DNA of 64,000 nucleotides from contig OZ026603.1 in assembly GCA_964020085.1 (NCBI GenBank), positions 2,667,394-2,731,393 on the forward strand, in the 5' to 3' direction. The DNA is from Micromussa lordhowensis. Its lineage: Eukaryota; Cnidaria; Anthozoa; Scleractinia; Lobophylliidae. Under the pieces are notes generated by a model. It made no database searches. It was given only the letters and a program-made list of their open reading frames with translations, and was not told the origin of the DNA. This document shows, piece after piece, positions 1 to 13,100 of the stretch (position 1 is the first letter of the stretch; each line of letters starts with the position of its first letter). The translations under genes and the position numbers were made by a program.

Positions 1-733
1 CAGTTTTGCCTGTAAGTATAAAAATGCCAACTTGCAAGTTTATCTAATAGTGATAATAAAGTAGAATTTACAACTAACTTGCAAGATAGGCATTAAGCTT
101 GAGGAATGTGACTGCGTTTCTTTGCAGTTTGATGCACTAGACATCATGCTATTAAAAATGCTGCTTTCTGTATACCCACGTGTGCTGAAGGTATTTTTGC
201 AAATTTATCTTAACTATTGGACATATTTGAAGCTAAGTGACAAAATGCTCAGTGTACTGCCTTGATAAACATAAAAATATGGTTCTAAATATAATAAATG
301 AATTAAAACATCTGAAAAGTCTGGAACTTCTGTTTTACTGTTTACAAATTTTATAATGAACTTAACAACAGTGGCTTCATAAATTAAGCCAACTAGAAAA
401 CATGAACCTCATAATAAATTTGGGAAAATTATTATCTATTTCCATTCTGGCCCAGGTTGTTTGAAAAGTGGATGACACTATCCATCGGATAGCGTGGTTT
501 GTTTTGTTAACACTTATCGCTGGATAGAGATTTATCCAGTGGATAAGCATTCGTTATTCAGCCTTGGAACAACTGGAGCCAGGTCATCAAGCGTCACTGT
601 TTTCAAGGAACATTTGACAGCGTAACAAAATTATGCAACAAAATATCACATGATATGCAAAATATAATGGCCCTCCTTCAACATTGTTTTTTTCTTTTAT
701 TTCATCATTAATAAGATTTCAGAACTAACTATG

Positions 734-826
734 GCCTGATTCTCAGACTGTCCAAGTCACTTGTGACCATGCACTCTCTCAAAGAGAGTGTGGTCACAAG
801 CAGCCTGGACGGTCTAGGAATCAGGC
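734..826. mobile_element. Small fold-back element downstream of the EPHX2 stop
   Basis: GCCTGATTCTCAGACTGTCC...TGTGACCATGCACTCTCT pairs with AGAGAGTGTGGTCACA...GGACGGTCTAGGAATCAGGC. The arms are about 45 bp with a few mismatches. The region 1-733 is AT-rich and I see no gene in it. Confidence 0.65.
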
Positions 827-1059
827 TAAACTTAATACAAATGTTTACAATTTGAAAATCTACAAAATCACTATAAATTAAGTTTGATTCTGCCCCCCCC
901 CCCCCTTGAATGAAAATACTTTCAATGTAAAATATATATAGCATAAATAATATAACCTATAAACTGAAAATGGAACATCAGGGTCTTCTGTTAGAACTTC
1001 TTGTGAAACAAAAACTGTTGTTCCTTTCCCTGAAAATCTTTCAGTATTTCCTGAGGATG

Positions 1060-4000
1060 TCACAGCTTGGAATGATCAGAGAGTGCCAAGTGAACTTTGT
1101 TCAGCCACTCCACCATAATTCTGTTCAGTTCTAAAGGACTGAAAAAATTAAAATGCCCACACAGGTGTTAAGAATATTAGAAAATAAACAACTTGACAAT
1201 ATCTTGACGTACCACCAAATTCTCAAAACAAACATTAAAAGAAATGTTGGCGATATGAAAGGAGAATTTGATGTCTTGAGCAATGAACTCCTATAAGGTT
1301 AGCTATCATTGCACCATATTCTATGTGCCGTGTACAGCAACAAGAGAAATTGTTTCTCTCGATGTGTGGCATGCAAGTCCACTAGTGGCTACTCCATTTT
1401 TTGAACTTGGCAATTTCGATAAATTAAAATTCTAACTTGGTGCCAAGGCTTAGGGAAATAAAACAAAATAAATCATTCAAATTCATCCCTTAACCTTCAC
1501 TATTTCATTCTGCCTCAGCACCAAGTGAAGTTCAAATTTTTATTTCTCAAAATTGGCCTATTCCTCTGTACCCAGATATAATCATGGTGGAAGGAGAGAT
1601 AAAAGGATTTGCCCTGAGGAAAATAAAAAAAAACACCACAATTCCATGAGCCTGGCAAGAATTGAACCTGAATCTCTAACACATATCATTGTAAACATGA
1701 TTGTATTCAAATGTAATTTATAAGCCTGTGTTAGTTAGAGTTTTCCATATTTTAATCAAGATTTGCTCTTGCCACAGGCAGGCCGTTCATTTATTCACCC
1801 ACAAAACACACAAGAACTGAGTCGTGAACTTGTTACAAATTTTTCAAGAACAAATTAGAATTTCGGGGGTTTGTTTTCATGAAAGGATAACAGAGAAAAA
1901 CAGGAGAACATGGAGCAAAACCCTCAGCAAAGATGAGTACTACATGTCAGTCCAGGATCTGAACCCTGGCTGCACTGGTGGGAGGTAAGCACTTTTACCA
2001 CTGCAGAACGTACAATCATGCACCTCTAATGATCTGGCAATCTCGTTCCCAGAGCCCACCTGCCTTTTGGTCAGCACCAAGACACGGAGCTCTGGAATAA
2101 TCAATTTCCAGAGACCAAGATTTTAGGACTTCCGGTTTCACGGCACATGTGTGGCTTGTTTTACATGGCGTCTAGAGATAAATTCGAAGTGGATACGTTC
2201 CACAAAGGCATTCAATACGCACTGGAAAAACTAGGAAAGTCGAAATTTGGCTTTGAAAGAACAGCAGTATCAAATTTTAAAAGCAAAAGACACGAGGGCT
2301 CTGGGAACAAGCTTGTTGATTATTCCAGAGCTGACCAAAAGGCATGTGGGCTCCGGGAACAAGATTGATGATCTGGCAAAATCTCTTTAAAAATCTTGTT
2401 CACATATTTAAGTTTTAACAAATTTGACATTGGTATCAGTAAATCCAAGGTAAAACATTCTTCCATACCATTCTAGGGTTACCCAATGTGATGCCTCTTC
2501 TATGTGTGCTGTATCTAATTTGCAAACCTAAAAAAAGGTTGAAAAACATAATAATTACGATCAAAATCAAATTTTCCTTGTAACAAATCAAACATGTATC
2601 TTCTCAACTAAGATGTGGCATAATTCGTACGCAATGATTTAATTTTAACTTACAGTGGAACCCGGTTTTTACAGTAACCAATGGGCCACGAAAATTTGAC
2701 CCTAGTAATACCTCGTGACTGGTCTAAATTGAGTGATATCTCGACAGATATATCACAATTGCACTTCTAAACAACTGATCTTTAAAAAGCATCCAGAATG
2801 TAAATATAATTTTAATAATGTTGAAACTTCAATCAGTTCATCCAATATTAAAATTGGAAAGATAAACACATATTAACTGGTTTGAGTTGCCGTATAAACA
2901 GGGTACAATTATAGAGGATTATATACAGGTTGAGATTGTAGAATGTGGCCATTGGCCCTAACAGGGTGGCCGCATCAACAGGGTTGTCAGTTTCTTGAGA
3001 GAAAATGTATGGGTATTTTGCTAGGACAAAACAGAAGTGGCCGATATAACAAGGTGCCTGTGAGGGGTTCTACTGAAATTGTTTTCTTTACCCACTGGTC
3101 CATTTTTGCACAGAATTGCGGTCTGATAAGACCATCTTTTCCTGTAGTAATCATCAAACTTGGTTGTTGTACCTGTCGAGACAGCAAAAGGAACATGGCA
3201 CACTTAAAATCAGGTTAACTATTTCAGCCTTAACAGTTATAGCATTTAATTTCTCCCAATATAGCTATAAGAAAACAATAATTAGAAATTCGTAGTTAAG
3301 AGCAGTTTTCAATAACTTTTATTGAGTGTTGTAAAGCCAATGAAGATCAAACCAATTACTTACCATAAGACTACTCAACTAATCTCAACTATTAGACATA
3401 AAGCTAAAACCAAAGTAATAGCCTGATTACTTTTGACACTCAATTTAAAACTGCTCTGACTATTTATAGATAACGGTCTATTTACAGGAGTATAGGTAAA
3501 AGTCACAGAAGCAAACCCTCTCCGCACTCCAGGAAGGGGAAGGGATGTAGTCAAAAATAAAACAATGATGTGGAAGTCACCTTGCGTCCAGATATCTTGC
3601 AGTTCCATTGCCAATCTTTTTCCATTGTCCTGTACCAATTTAGAGGACCTCTATATGAAGAAAGGACAAAAAGCGGCTATAAAAAGTGCTCTTAGTTGTT
3701 TTCAAATGTCGAGTCAGAATTGCATTAAGATTGACTGAGAAGGGGTTTCATTAACATTTTCAATAGAAAGGAAACTGGTTTTCAAAGGCGGGCAAAACTT
3801 TTTGAACTGAACTTCTTTAAAAGAAAAACCTTCCTCTAGACGGTCAAACCGGGTGGACAAAATCATCCTCATAGCTGGTCACTTTACCCGGTACCTGACT
3901 CTTATGAAAACCCTGCTGAGGAAGCCCTTATTATAGACCAAGAACTTTTCTAACCTAAATCCTGTCTTGCTGTACATCTCGACAAAGTACTTCAAGCTGT

Positions 4001-7000
4001 CGTCAGTCAGTATCAAGCTTCTGTTGACCTTATCTGGCAGCCCAGTAAACATTCCACCTGAAATAATAGAAATGACCTCACACTTACTGATTGGGTCAGA
4101 GAGCAGGAAAATAAAATTATCTGGTTATATATTTCACTAGTAATAGTTATCTGCTAGTCAAAACCTTTTAATTACTTATTATAAATAGCTGCAAACGAAA
4201 TTACTAATTGTCTTACCTCTAGTTTTAGTTCCTTGTATTTATCTAAATATGTTAATGTACTTGTATAAACAGTTTTGTAAGTTTGCTTTTTTTTGTGTAT
4301 TTATGGTCTACTAACATCACCTTATCTCACCTTTCTATTTTATCTTATGTAAAGTTATTTTACTGTTTCTTTCTGTTTCACAATTTGTAAATACGTATAT
4401 GGTTGTTTGTAATTAGATCTTGTTTGACTGGCCCGCCTAGATTAGCTTTAGCTATCCGCGGGCCAGCCTAAGTTATAATTTGTAATTTACATGTTTTAAA
4501 TAAAGATTGTTGCTGTTAAATTACTAGAGACTACAGCACTCTTTTTATTAAAATAAGCACGTGTTAATCAATACCCACCTCTTTCTAGTACATCGGCTGT
4601 GCTTAAACGAAGCTGTTGAAACAAAAATGAAAACAATATTAATGTTCATTGTGAAACAAACAGTGATTAGCTGTTAATGAGTTGCTTCTAACAAGCTGTT
4701 TCAAGAAAATATCCATACCCACCCCAAAGAGGAAATTATATTGAAATAAGGAAAGTATTATCCAAAACTGGAATTTCAAGGGGCATAGGGGGTTGGGGGA
4801 GTTTCAAACCAGAAAATCCTCTGAAAAAAGGTGAACATGGGATTGCATATTTTCTGGAACTACACAATCCATTAAAAGAGCTTTGCCACACCATTCTGAT
4901 TTACAATTCAGGCACTTTCAAATTGAAGAAACCTTAGAAATAGAGAAGAAAGGTACTTCTAACTTAAATGTTTCAATCTTCTCATTATTGAGCTCTCTTG
5001 AGTTTTTCCAAATCAAGAACATTATTGGTAAACTCAAAAATTTTTATTTTGTTCTCCAAATAATTTCCTGCTGCAGTAATGTGCATTAAAATTAATAACA
5101 AAAGCAGTTAAATCAAAATTGCCTCACCATATCTTTAGCACCTCTCATTAACAGGATGAATGATCTTTCTATGTCCCTCTCCAGTTCTTGCTCTGCAACA
5201 CCCTGTCAGAAATTTGACATGAATCTAAAATGAGTAATCTCCCACATGTATTTCCCTGCCATCTCTTTCCTACATGTTAAGGTGCCATGAGCTGGGTGCA
5301 CACAAGTCTGCACAAAGCACAAGGGAGCTTGCAAAGACCACCAAGCATGAGTGAAAGATGATGGCATGAGCCTACCCTGTTCCCCATCTACACACTGAGC
5401 CCTGACGACGGAGCAGCAGTGGAATTGGCTGGTGATTTTATAGTCAACAATTTTCACACCGTACCTCTATTGATTAACCAAGCAGCAATCTAACCTGTTG
5501 TGCATCTAGCAACCTCGCTATAACATCAACCGTGTTTCCTCATAAGGATGTGCACAAGTACACATGGACCTCCCCAGATGGTCTCCACCAGATGGACCAT
5601 GTGACAGTCAGGTCCCGGTTTAAGAGGTCAGTCCAAGTCATAAAAGTGCACAGAGGAGCTGATTTGGGGAGCAACCACAACCTTGTCATAACTAATTAAG
5701 GCAAAACTCAAGTTGAAGAGCACAAGCAAGAAACAGGTGGGGAATGCAAGGTCACAAGGAGAGTAAACTGAGAATGCCTGAGATCAGACAGCAGCTCCAG
5801 CTAAAACTGAGGAATAGATTCAGCATCCTCCATACCTTGACCAGAATGATATGGAGTGAGCAGCCTGACCCAACCAACAACATGTGGCAGAAGATCAAGA
5901 CTGCCTACACTGAAACGGCACTGAATGTACAGGGGCGTAGAAAAAAGAAGAGTAAGAGCTGGATCAGCACGGAAAGTTGGAGAAAGATTGAGGAGAGGAG
6001 GTAACTGAAGAAGATCAACGGTACAAGATCAGAAAGGCTGAAGAACAAAGCCAGAAATGAGTACAAAGAAGAAAACAAGGAGACTGGATAAACAGTGTCG
6101 CACATGAAGCTGAAGACGCTGCACAGTAGGGCCAAATGAAAGAAGTACATGAAGCAATAAAGGGCCAATGAAGGGCCAAGGAAGGTAGGAATGGTAAAGA
6201 GCAAAGAAGCAAGGCTGTTGACCAAGGAAGGCAAGGTCAAAGCCAGATGGCAAGAGCACTTTATGGAGGTTTTAAACAGGCCAGTTCCTGAGTTTGCTGC
6301 TGAGGTGGACAAGACAAATGTGGTGAATGACAACAGCATTGACATACGGGAGATATCAAGGGAGGAGATCAGGAGTGAACTGGGGGACATGAAAAGTGGT
6401 AAGGCACCAGGTATAGATAACATTACAGCATACCTTCTGAAGGCTGATGCTGACACTACATTAAATATACTGCATGGGCTATTCAACACAATTTGGGAGG
6501 AAGAAAGTGTCCCTGAGGAATTGTCCAGAGGGCTTATCATCTAACTGCCCAAGAAAGGGGATTGACAATACGAGAATGACCAAGAGGGATGAAGTGAAGC
6601 TGGACACATTCCTCCACAAGCACCTACAGAGGATGTTGTAGATAATTATAATGGCCGATGAGGGTTCCCAATGAAGAAGTGGGGCGAAGAGCTAAGGCTT
6701 GCACCATCAGTGAGCAGATTAGGAGATGGAGGTGGCATTGCACAGGGCATGTAATGCATAATTATGGACCACCAACAGAACCCACGCATTGCCCTGACCT
6801 GGGCACCCGAGGGTAAGAGGAGTAGAGGTTGGCCAAGGGAGACATGGAGGATAACTGTAGAGGGAGAGAGGCAGAAGATGGGTTTTGCCACTTGGAATGA
6901 GGCTGTTGCCGCTGTGAGAGACAGAGCAGATTTGACAAGACAAGTCAGTGGCCCTATTCTCCAGGGCTAAATGATGAAGAATCTGGACATACTACTTTAA

Positions 7001-7092
7001 GTGAGACAAAGGTGTAAATTAAAGTGAAGAATGATCCTCGCAGTGAATTTTCCAATTTAAGCAACTGGAAAGAAGAAGCCTGAAAAAAATCA

Positions 7093-7124
<32 letters not shown>

Positions 7125-7153
7125 ACGATACCGGTGCGTATCGCACCGGTATC

Positions 7154-7187
<34 letters not shown>

Positions 7188-10100
7188 TGATTTTTTTCAG
7201 GCTTCTTCTTTCCAGTTGCTTAAATTGGAAAATTCACTGCGAGGATCATTCTTCACTTTCATCTATGACCGCAGTTCAAATATATGAATTATTTCATATA
7301 TACTTACATCAAAGGTGTAAATTGTCCACTGAAATTACCGGTAATAAATAGAGTCCAATACTACATTGCGCGGAGATAAGAAATTTCTGTTCGAGTGTTG
7401 CACTCACTTGTGAAATATTTTCCAACGCAAGAAGAGAAATTTCGTATCTCCAAGCGACCATGTAATTTTCTTTTTAGTATATAAAATTCTCACAATACAT
7501 AACAATGTTTTTGCCCACTTTCTGAAGATTTCCGACCACTTTCCGAAGATTTCTGAAGATTTTCCAAAATTTGATTGAAGGCCAGACAAACGTTTCTGAA
7601 CATTTTCTGAAGATTTCCGAAGTTTTCTGAACATTTCCAAAGATAACATGAGATTATCGAAGACTTCCGAAGAAGATATGTTTCTCCTGCCGGCTGAGCT
7701 TGCGAAAGAGGCAGGAAATGAAGTTCTCTCACACTGAATGGGGGACCTGGGTACGAGTCAGGATGTTAGTTTCCTGCTCTGTCACATGAGTCAGTTTTTC
7801 TTTTCTTGCTGGACAGTGCAACAGTTTTCCCACCCTCCCACCCCTTAGCATGTTATTGCCTAGAGTTTTCTATAAGTGCACCTACGTCTGGGTAGCTTTT
7901 TCGCCTGTTGTTGACTCCAATTCTGTTATGATTGTGATGTTGATAGAAGTGTCAATAAAGTGTTATTGCATTGTCATGTGGCAGACAAAATGCATTCAGT
8001 GTGTGAGAACTGAAGATGTTTCAATCATACACCAACAAATTTAAGTGCAATTAAAGGGACAAACACGATATCCTCAAATGTGTGGATAAAAATAACATCA
8101 TTTTTTATCAATTTGTTACCACTTGGTATACCACTAACGTTTATATAATATTAGTATAATTTCAGAGCTGAACAAAGAGTTTCCAGCAATCTGATTGGTT
8201 GAGCAATTCCTTAAATCATTGACATTATATTCACCGCACCAGGTGGTGAATATAATGTTTTTGAGGCCTGGTTACTACACTTGCCATCTTTGCCATCTCA
8301 GCAAGTAAACATGGTGGACAGTTGCTGAATAAATTTTTCATTTATTCAGAAGACATCACTCCACTCCAAACTCAACTCGATGAGTTAACTGATTCACAAT
8401 CAATGGACATTAAAAGTACTGCTGCATACTACAATTGTGTCTGTGTTTTTAAGTTTTAGTCTGTTATTCTGTAGAACTTGATATTCACCTCTGAAAATTA
8501 TACTAAATCAATTATTTGACTCAGGCTCAGTGAACATTGGTAAATAATTGTCACATATTTTCGATGAAAATAATACATGTAGTATTAACAAATATCAACA
8601 TGGGTTCTCAGGGTTTACACTTGCCAAGTGTTAAATCCTGAGGGCCTTTCTAAGTATTATTAAATAAAATAATAATATTATTAATAATAACTGTTTCTCA
8701 ACTGACCTCCTTGTGAAAATAAAGCTGATATTGAAATATCCCGGGGTTGGCCTGCAATCTCTCCAGTGGGTTAACATTAGGAAAAGTAGGTATAAAGGGA
8801 GTCATATTTATCACAGCTCTAAAAACAGGAGGTAGAACATTCATTCATTAATTTGGTACCTATTTAAGATGATTTCCAGTCTGTACTGTGCACTCTCAAG
8901 AGTTTGTTTACGATTTTTGTTTTGACTCATGTAAGACATCACAAAATGCAACATTTTGCAACTACTTACATGAAGCAAATTCAAAGTTTCATGTCAACTG
9001 CCATTATGAGGCTTTATGGTTTATTATTATTTTGCACTATTTACAAAAATGTTCCTTCAATAAGGTACATTACAAAAAAGAAAGACATTATTAAACTAAA
9101 TTACACTAGCAGCAGCTTAATGAAACAACTTCGTAGCTGTAAAAATCAAAGAAACTGTTGGAAAAAGAACTAAATGATGCCTCATGGATCCACAGCTACT
9201 TTGACAATATTAAAATGCCTCAAAGATAAGGTAAGCAGTTTGTAATGAATCACATTGACTTGCATCCCATCAAGTGAGACTCACAAACATTGGGGTGCTG
9301 AGACTGTGCAGTACAGACTGGAAGTCATCTTTAATTGAGGAACCCTAGTCTGCATTACAAACTACAGAGGAACTACCGTGGCTTAAGGATACCTCTTCAA
9401 TAATGCAGGTCTAAAAATGTTTTGTAGTCCACACATGACATGGTCTCCCCAGCACAAATTATCTTTTTTGTTTATTAATTAGGAAAATCTGACACCATTT
9501 CAACATGTAGCATATTTTCTGTACAGTTAGTAACATCTGTCAAAATATTACTTACTACATTAAAAATGGGCTAGTTGTATTATATTTACTAAGTACACGA
9601 TTAGGAAAATTGCTTACAGAATCCGTTCAGGATAATGAAGACTTAGGTCCCATGCAATAAATCCACCAAGATCGCGGCCCACTACTGTGGCTTGCTGTAT
9701 ATACTAATTGAATAAAATGAGGTAGCTATTAGACATTCCATGCCCTTGACTAATGAATTTTTGTGCAATACGTTATTCTGCAATCAATGCCCTCAAAAAG
9801 AGCTCTCTGCCGCTGCTGTAGACTACAAGTAGTCCCTCTTTTGCTTCGTCCATTGAGCTAGACCATAAATAAGCCACAAGGAAAAATATGGCCGAGTGAA
9901 ATCCTAGGGACGAGATGCGCCCAAAAGGAGGGACGACCACCTAAGCCAGAGAGTTTGATACATGATTGGCTCATGTTAGGTGCGTTGACAACACTTCAAC
10001 ATTCAAGATAGGAATGTTTATCTCACTCTCTGAAAAAAAAGCTTAAGAACCAGAGTAAATCAAAGAATTGGAATTACATCTCTCAGGCCATGATGTTATT

Positions 10101-13100
10101 GCGATTCTGCCAACAGGCTATGGAAAGAGTTAAATTTATCAAGTGTTTTCTTTGACAAAGCTTTCTGCCTCGAACCTGAATGCGAGCGTGTTAGTGATTT
10201 TGCTGCTCAACACCAGGTCAACAGCATCGTTGGAAACAATTCCATAAATATGAATTGACTGAGCTTGGCCTTTCTGCCGTCCATTTGAAAGATTGAACCT
10301 GACTTTCACTTGAAACCAGACATTCACTTGAAACTTTCCGCTGCTATTGGCAAGCATGTCTCTGCAGTTGTCAAATACATAACGTAATTCTCAGTTGAAA
10401 ATCTGCATTTGAAAATTTAAACCTACAGACAGGGCAAAAATACTGTTACAAGATGCCTCCTTTGCCGTCATCAGAGCAATTTTACAATACCAGGCCACTT
10501 GTTTACAAATCCCTCAAAGCTTGTAAGAATAAAGCATATAGAAACAAATTCAATGAGATGTAAATGATATACTTCTCATGGCATCGTTTTGCCTCGCTAC
10601 TTGAGGAGAAGAGCTATTTTATTCAAAACAGGCGACAATGAGAGGACATCAAGATAAGGAATCTCATTGGATACATGTAATGAGATTGAAAATTTACACT
10701 GAAAAATCACTTGGCTGTGAAAGGTCAAACTCTCTGGGTTTGTCAGTAGTCCTTCCTTTTGCACGCTTCTTGCTCCCAGGAGTTCGCGTGGCCATTTGTT
10801 CATGTGGTTGTTTTTCGGTCACGCACAATGGACTAAGCAAAAGAGACACTACTAGTAGTCTACTGCATGTTGATTTCATGAGAACGCATGACCACAGAGA
10901 TGCTCTTTTGACTTATGACAGATTGAAATGTTGATTTCACGAGGCTCCCGAGGTTAGGGTTCTGTCCCCTGGTCCCAAAAGTTCAAAACACCACAAATCA
11001 TGCCAATTTGAAATAAAATTTTTGTTACAATCGACCGCTTCTCGTTGGCCATATCTATGGGACTCTCCGTGTCAAAAACTTCGTAAAATCCACTTCCTCT
11101 TACTTATAATTATTTGCTGTTTACCAGCCTACCAAAGCACATGAAACATCCACTGCAGGTGATCGCAATGCATGACAGGAAGGGTCTCTACAACTCACGC
11201 GCAGGAAACAAATCAGTTCCCTAAAATCAGTTCTCCCTTTCCAAACTTTGACGCCGGCAACGCTTGGCAAATGGTCCACAATACAAGAAAAGATTGTTTT
11301 CTTGGGTAAGATGTCTGGATCGATCTGACTTCAAACAATGGTAACAAGTAGTTATTGATTTCCTGTTTTCCTTTAACTTACGAGAAGACAGCTAAGATTC
11401 TGAGGGATTTGATTTTGACTTTGAACACTATAAACAAAAGCTACATTTATGTTTCGTATTGGTGTAAGACACCGCCATCTTTGTTTAGAGAAAGCTAGTA
11501 TCTTGACCAAGACATATTTTCTTCCAAAAATGTGCAAATGAGAGAAAAAAGTCCAAGTTAGTGTTTGAAATATAATTTGTAGTCAATTAACCAAGATTGA
11601 AGCAAATCAGAGACAGAAAAAATAAAATAGGGCTAAAATTTGACATAAGGCAGATTAATATGCATATGCCCCCCCATTTGTATTCTTGATATTTGACTGG
11701 AACTAGCTTGCAATGAAGGCTTATGTGGGGAATATCATTTAAAAGGGACGAATTTCATTTGCATTTGAAAAGACTCCCCACATTGGCCTCAGTTGCAAGC
11801 TAGTTCCAGTCCATACCTAGAATATGAATATGGTCTATTCATAATGTGCAGTTCCAGAAAATAACCATAAATCTCCACTCAAAAGGGATTGGAATTTCAA
11901 GGGGGGGGGGGGGGGGGGCAGAAAAAAACCCTTCCGAGGAGGAGGTTTACTAGATATTTCTGGAACTACATAATGCAAAAAAGTACTTTAAAATAAAATA
12001 GTGTTGCAGCCATACCTAGACACACAGCAAGAAATGGTACTTTAGATCAAGTCTATAAAATTGCGTCCCTCAAACGGGAACCACCAAGAAATTGCTGACA
12101 GCTTAAATTAGTTCTTTAGACTTACCAGTGAATTCATAAGAGCAATGACATCCTATGAAAAAAAGATGGCAAATTAAGGCAAGAACATCTTGCTAAGATC
12201 CTTTTGTCTACAGGTAAATTCAAGGCTTGTAACTTTTCATTTAATAATATTATGAATTACTTGAAACCATTACTGAAGAGAATATACTTACAGCACACAC
12301 GTTTTCATGGCCATATGCATCAATTTCTGAAAATGTTGCACAAGTAATCAGAAAGATTAGAGGGTAGCTGAAATTAATATTTAAATTAAAACAATTAACA
12401 ATACAATGTACATATATTAACCGTTTTTCAAGGTCTGAAAACATGGGCTTGGATAGGACTCTATAATTTTTAGTTGTCATTGATAGTATTGCACAATCAC
12501 AGGTATATTTTTTCGCATGTCATCATGTTTTTGTTGTTGTTGTTTATTTGGGGGATCATGATTATTGTTGTTTTGTCTGACTGAGTTAACACACTTAGTC
12601 TAATCTAAGAAAATACATTTTGCTATATATAACAGATATTCCATCATAAAAACTCAATTTAATTTGACACGTTTTCAAATCAAACAAAAATTTACACCTC
12701 AACAAACACATACCATATGGACTTGAGGTCTGCCCCATTCCTCGTAGATCTGGTGCTATCACTCTGTAACCAGCAATCGCAAGAGCTGTGATCTAACCAA
12801 GACAACCAACACCTTTAATATCACGAGTTTTGATAGCTGCAAACTACTCATCACATTTCCTATTCAACTGCTTGAATGAAACACTGTCTCCTGGATTATA
12901 AATTAAATGTTACTTGAAAAATTTAAAAAAATGGCAAATCATTGTCCGTGATGAATGAAATATTAAAATATAGATAGGACCCTAGGCCTGCACGCACTCC
13001 AATTGATCAAAAACCCATGTTTTATCAGAGTATAAAACATAGAAAAAGTGTGTTTTATTGTTTTTCACTCTAATAATCATAAAGCAAATTAAAATAACTT

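Noticed and set aside
5905..6540. 211-codon minus-strand frame
   Set aside because: It is antisense to the retrotransposon endonuclease/RT remnant and is Ser/Phe/Leu-rich shadow sequence.
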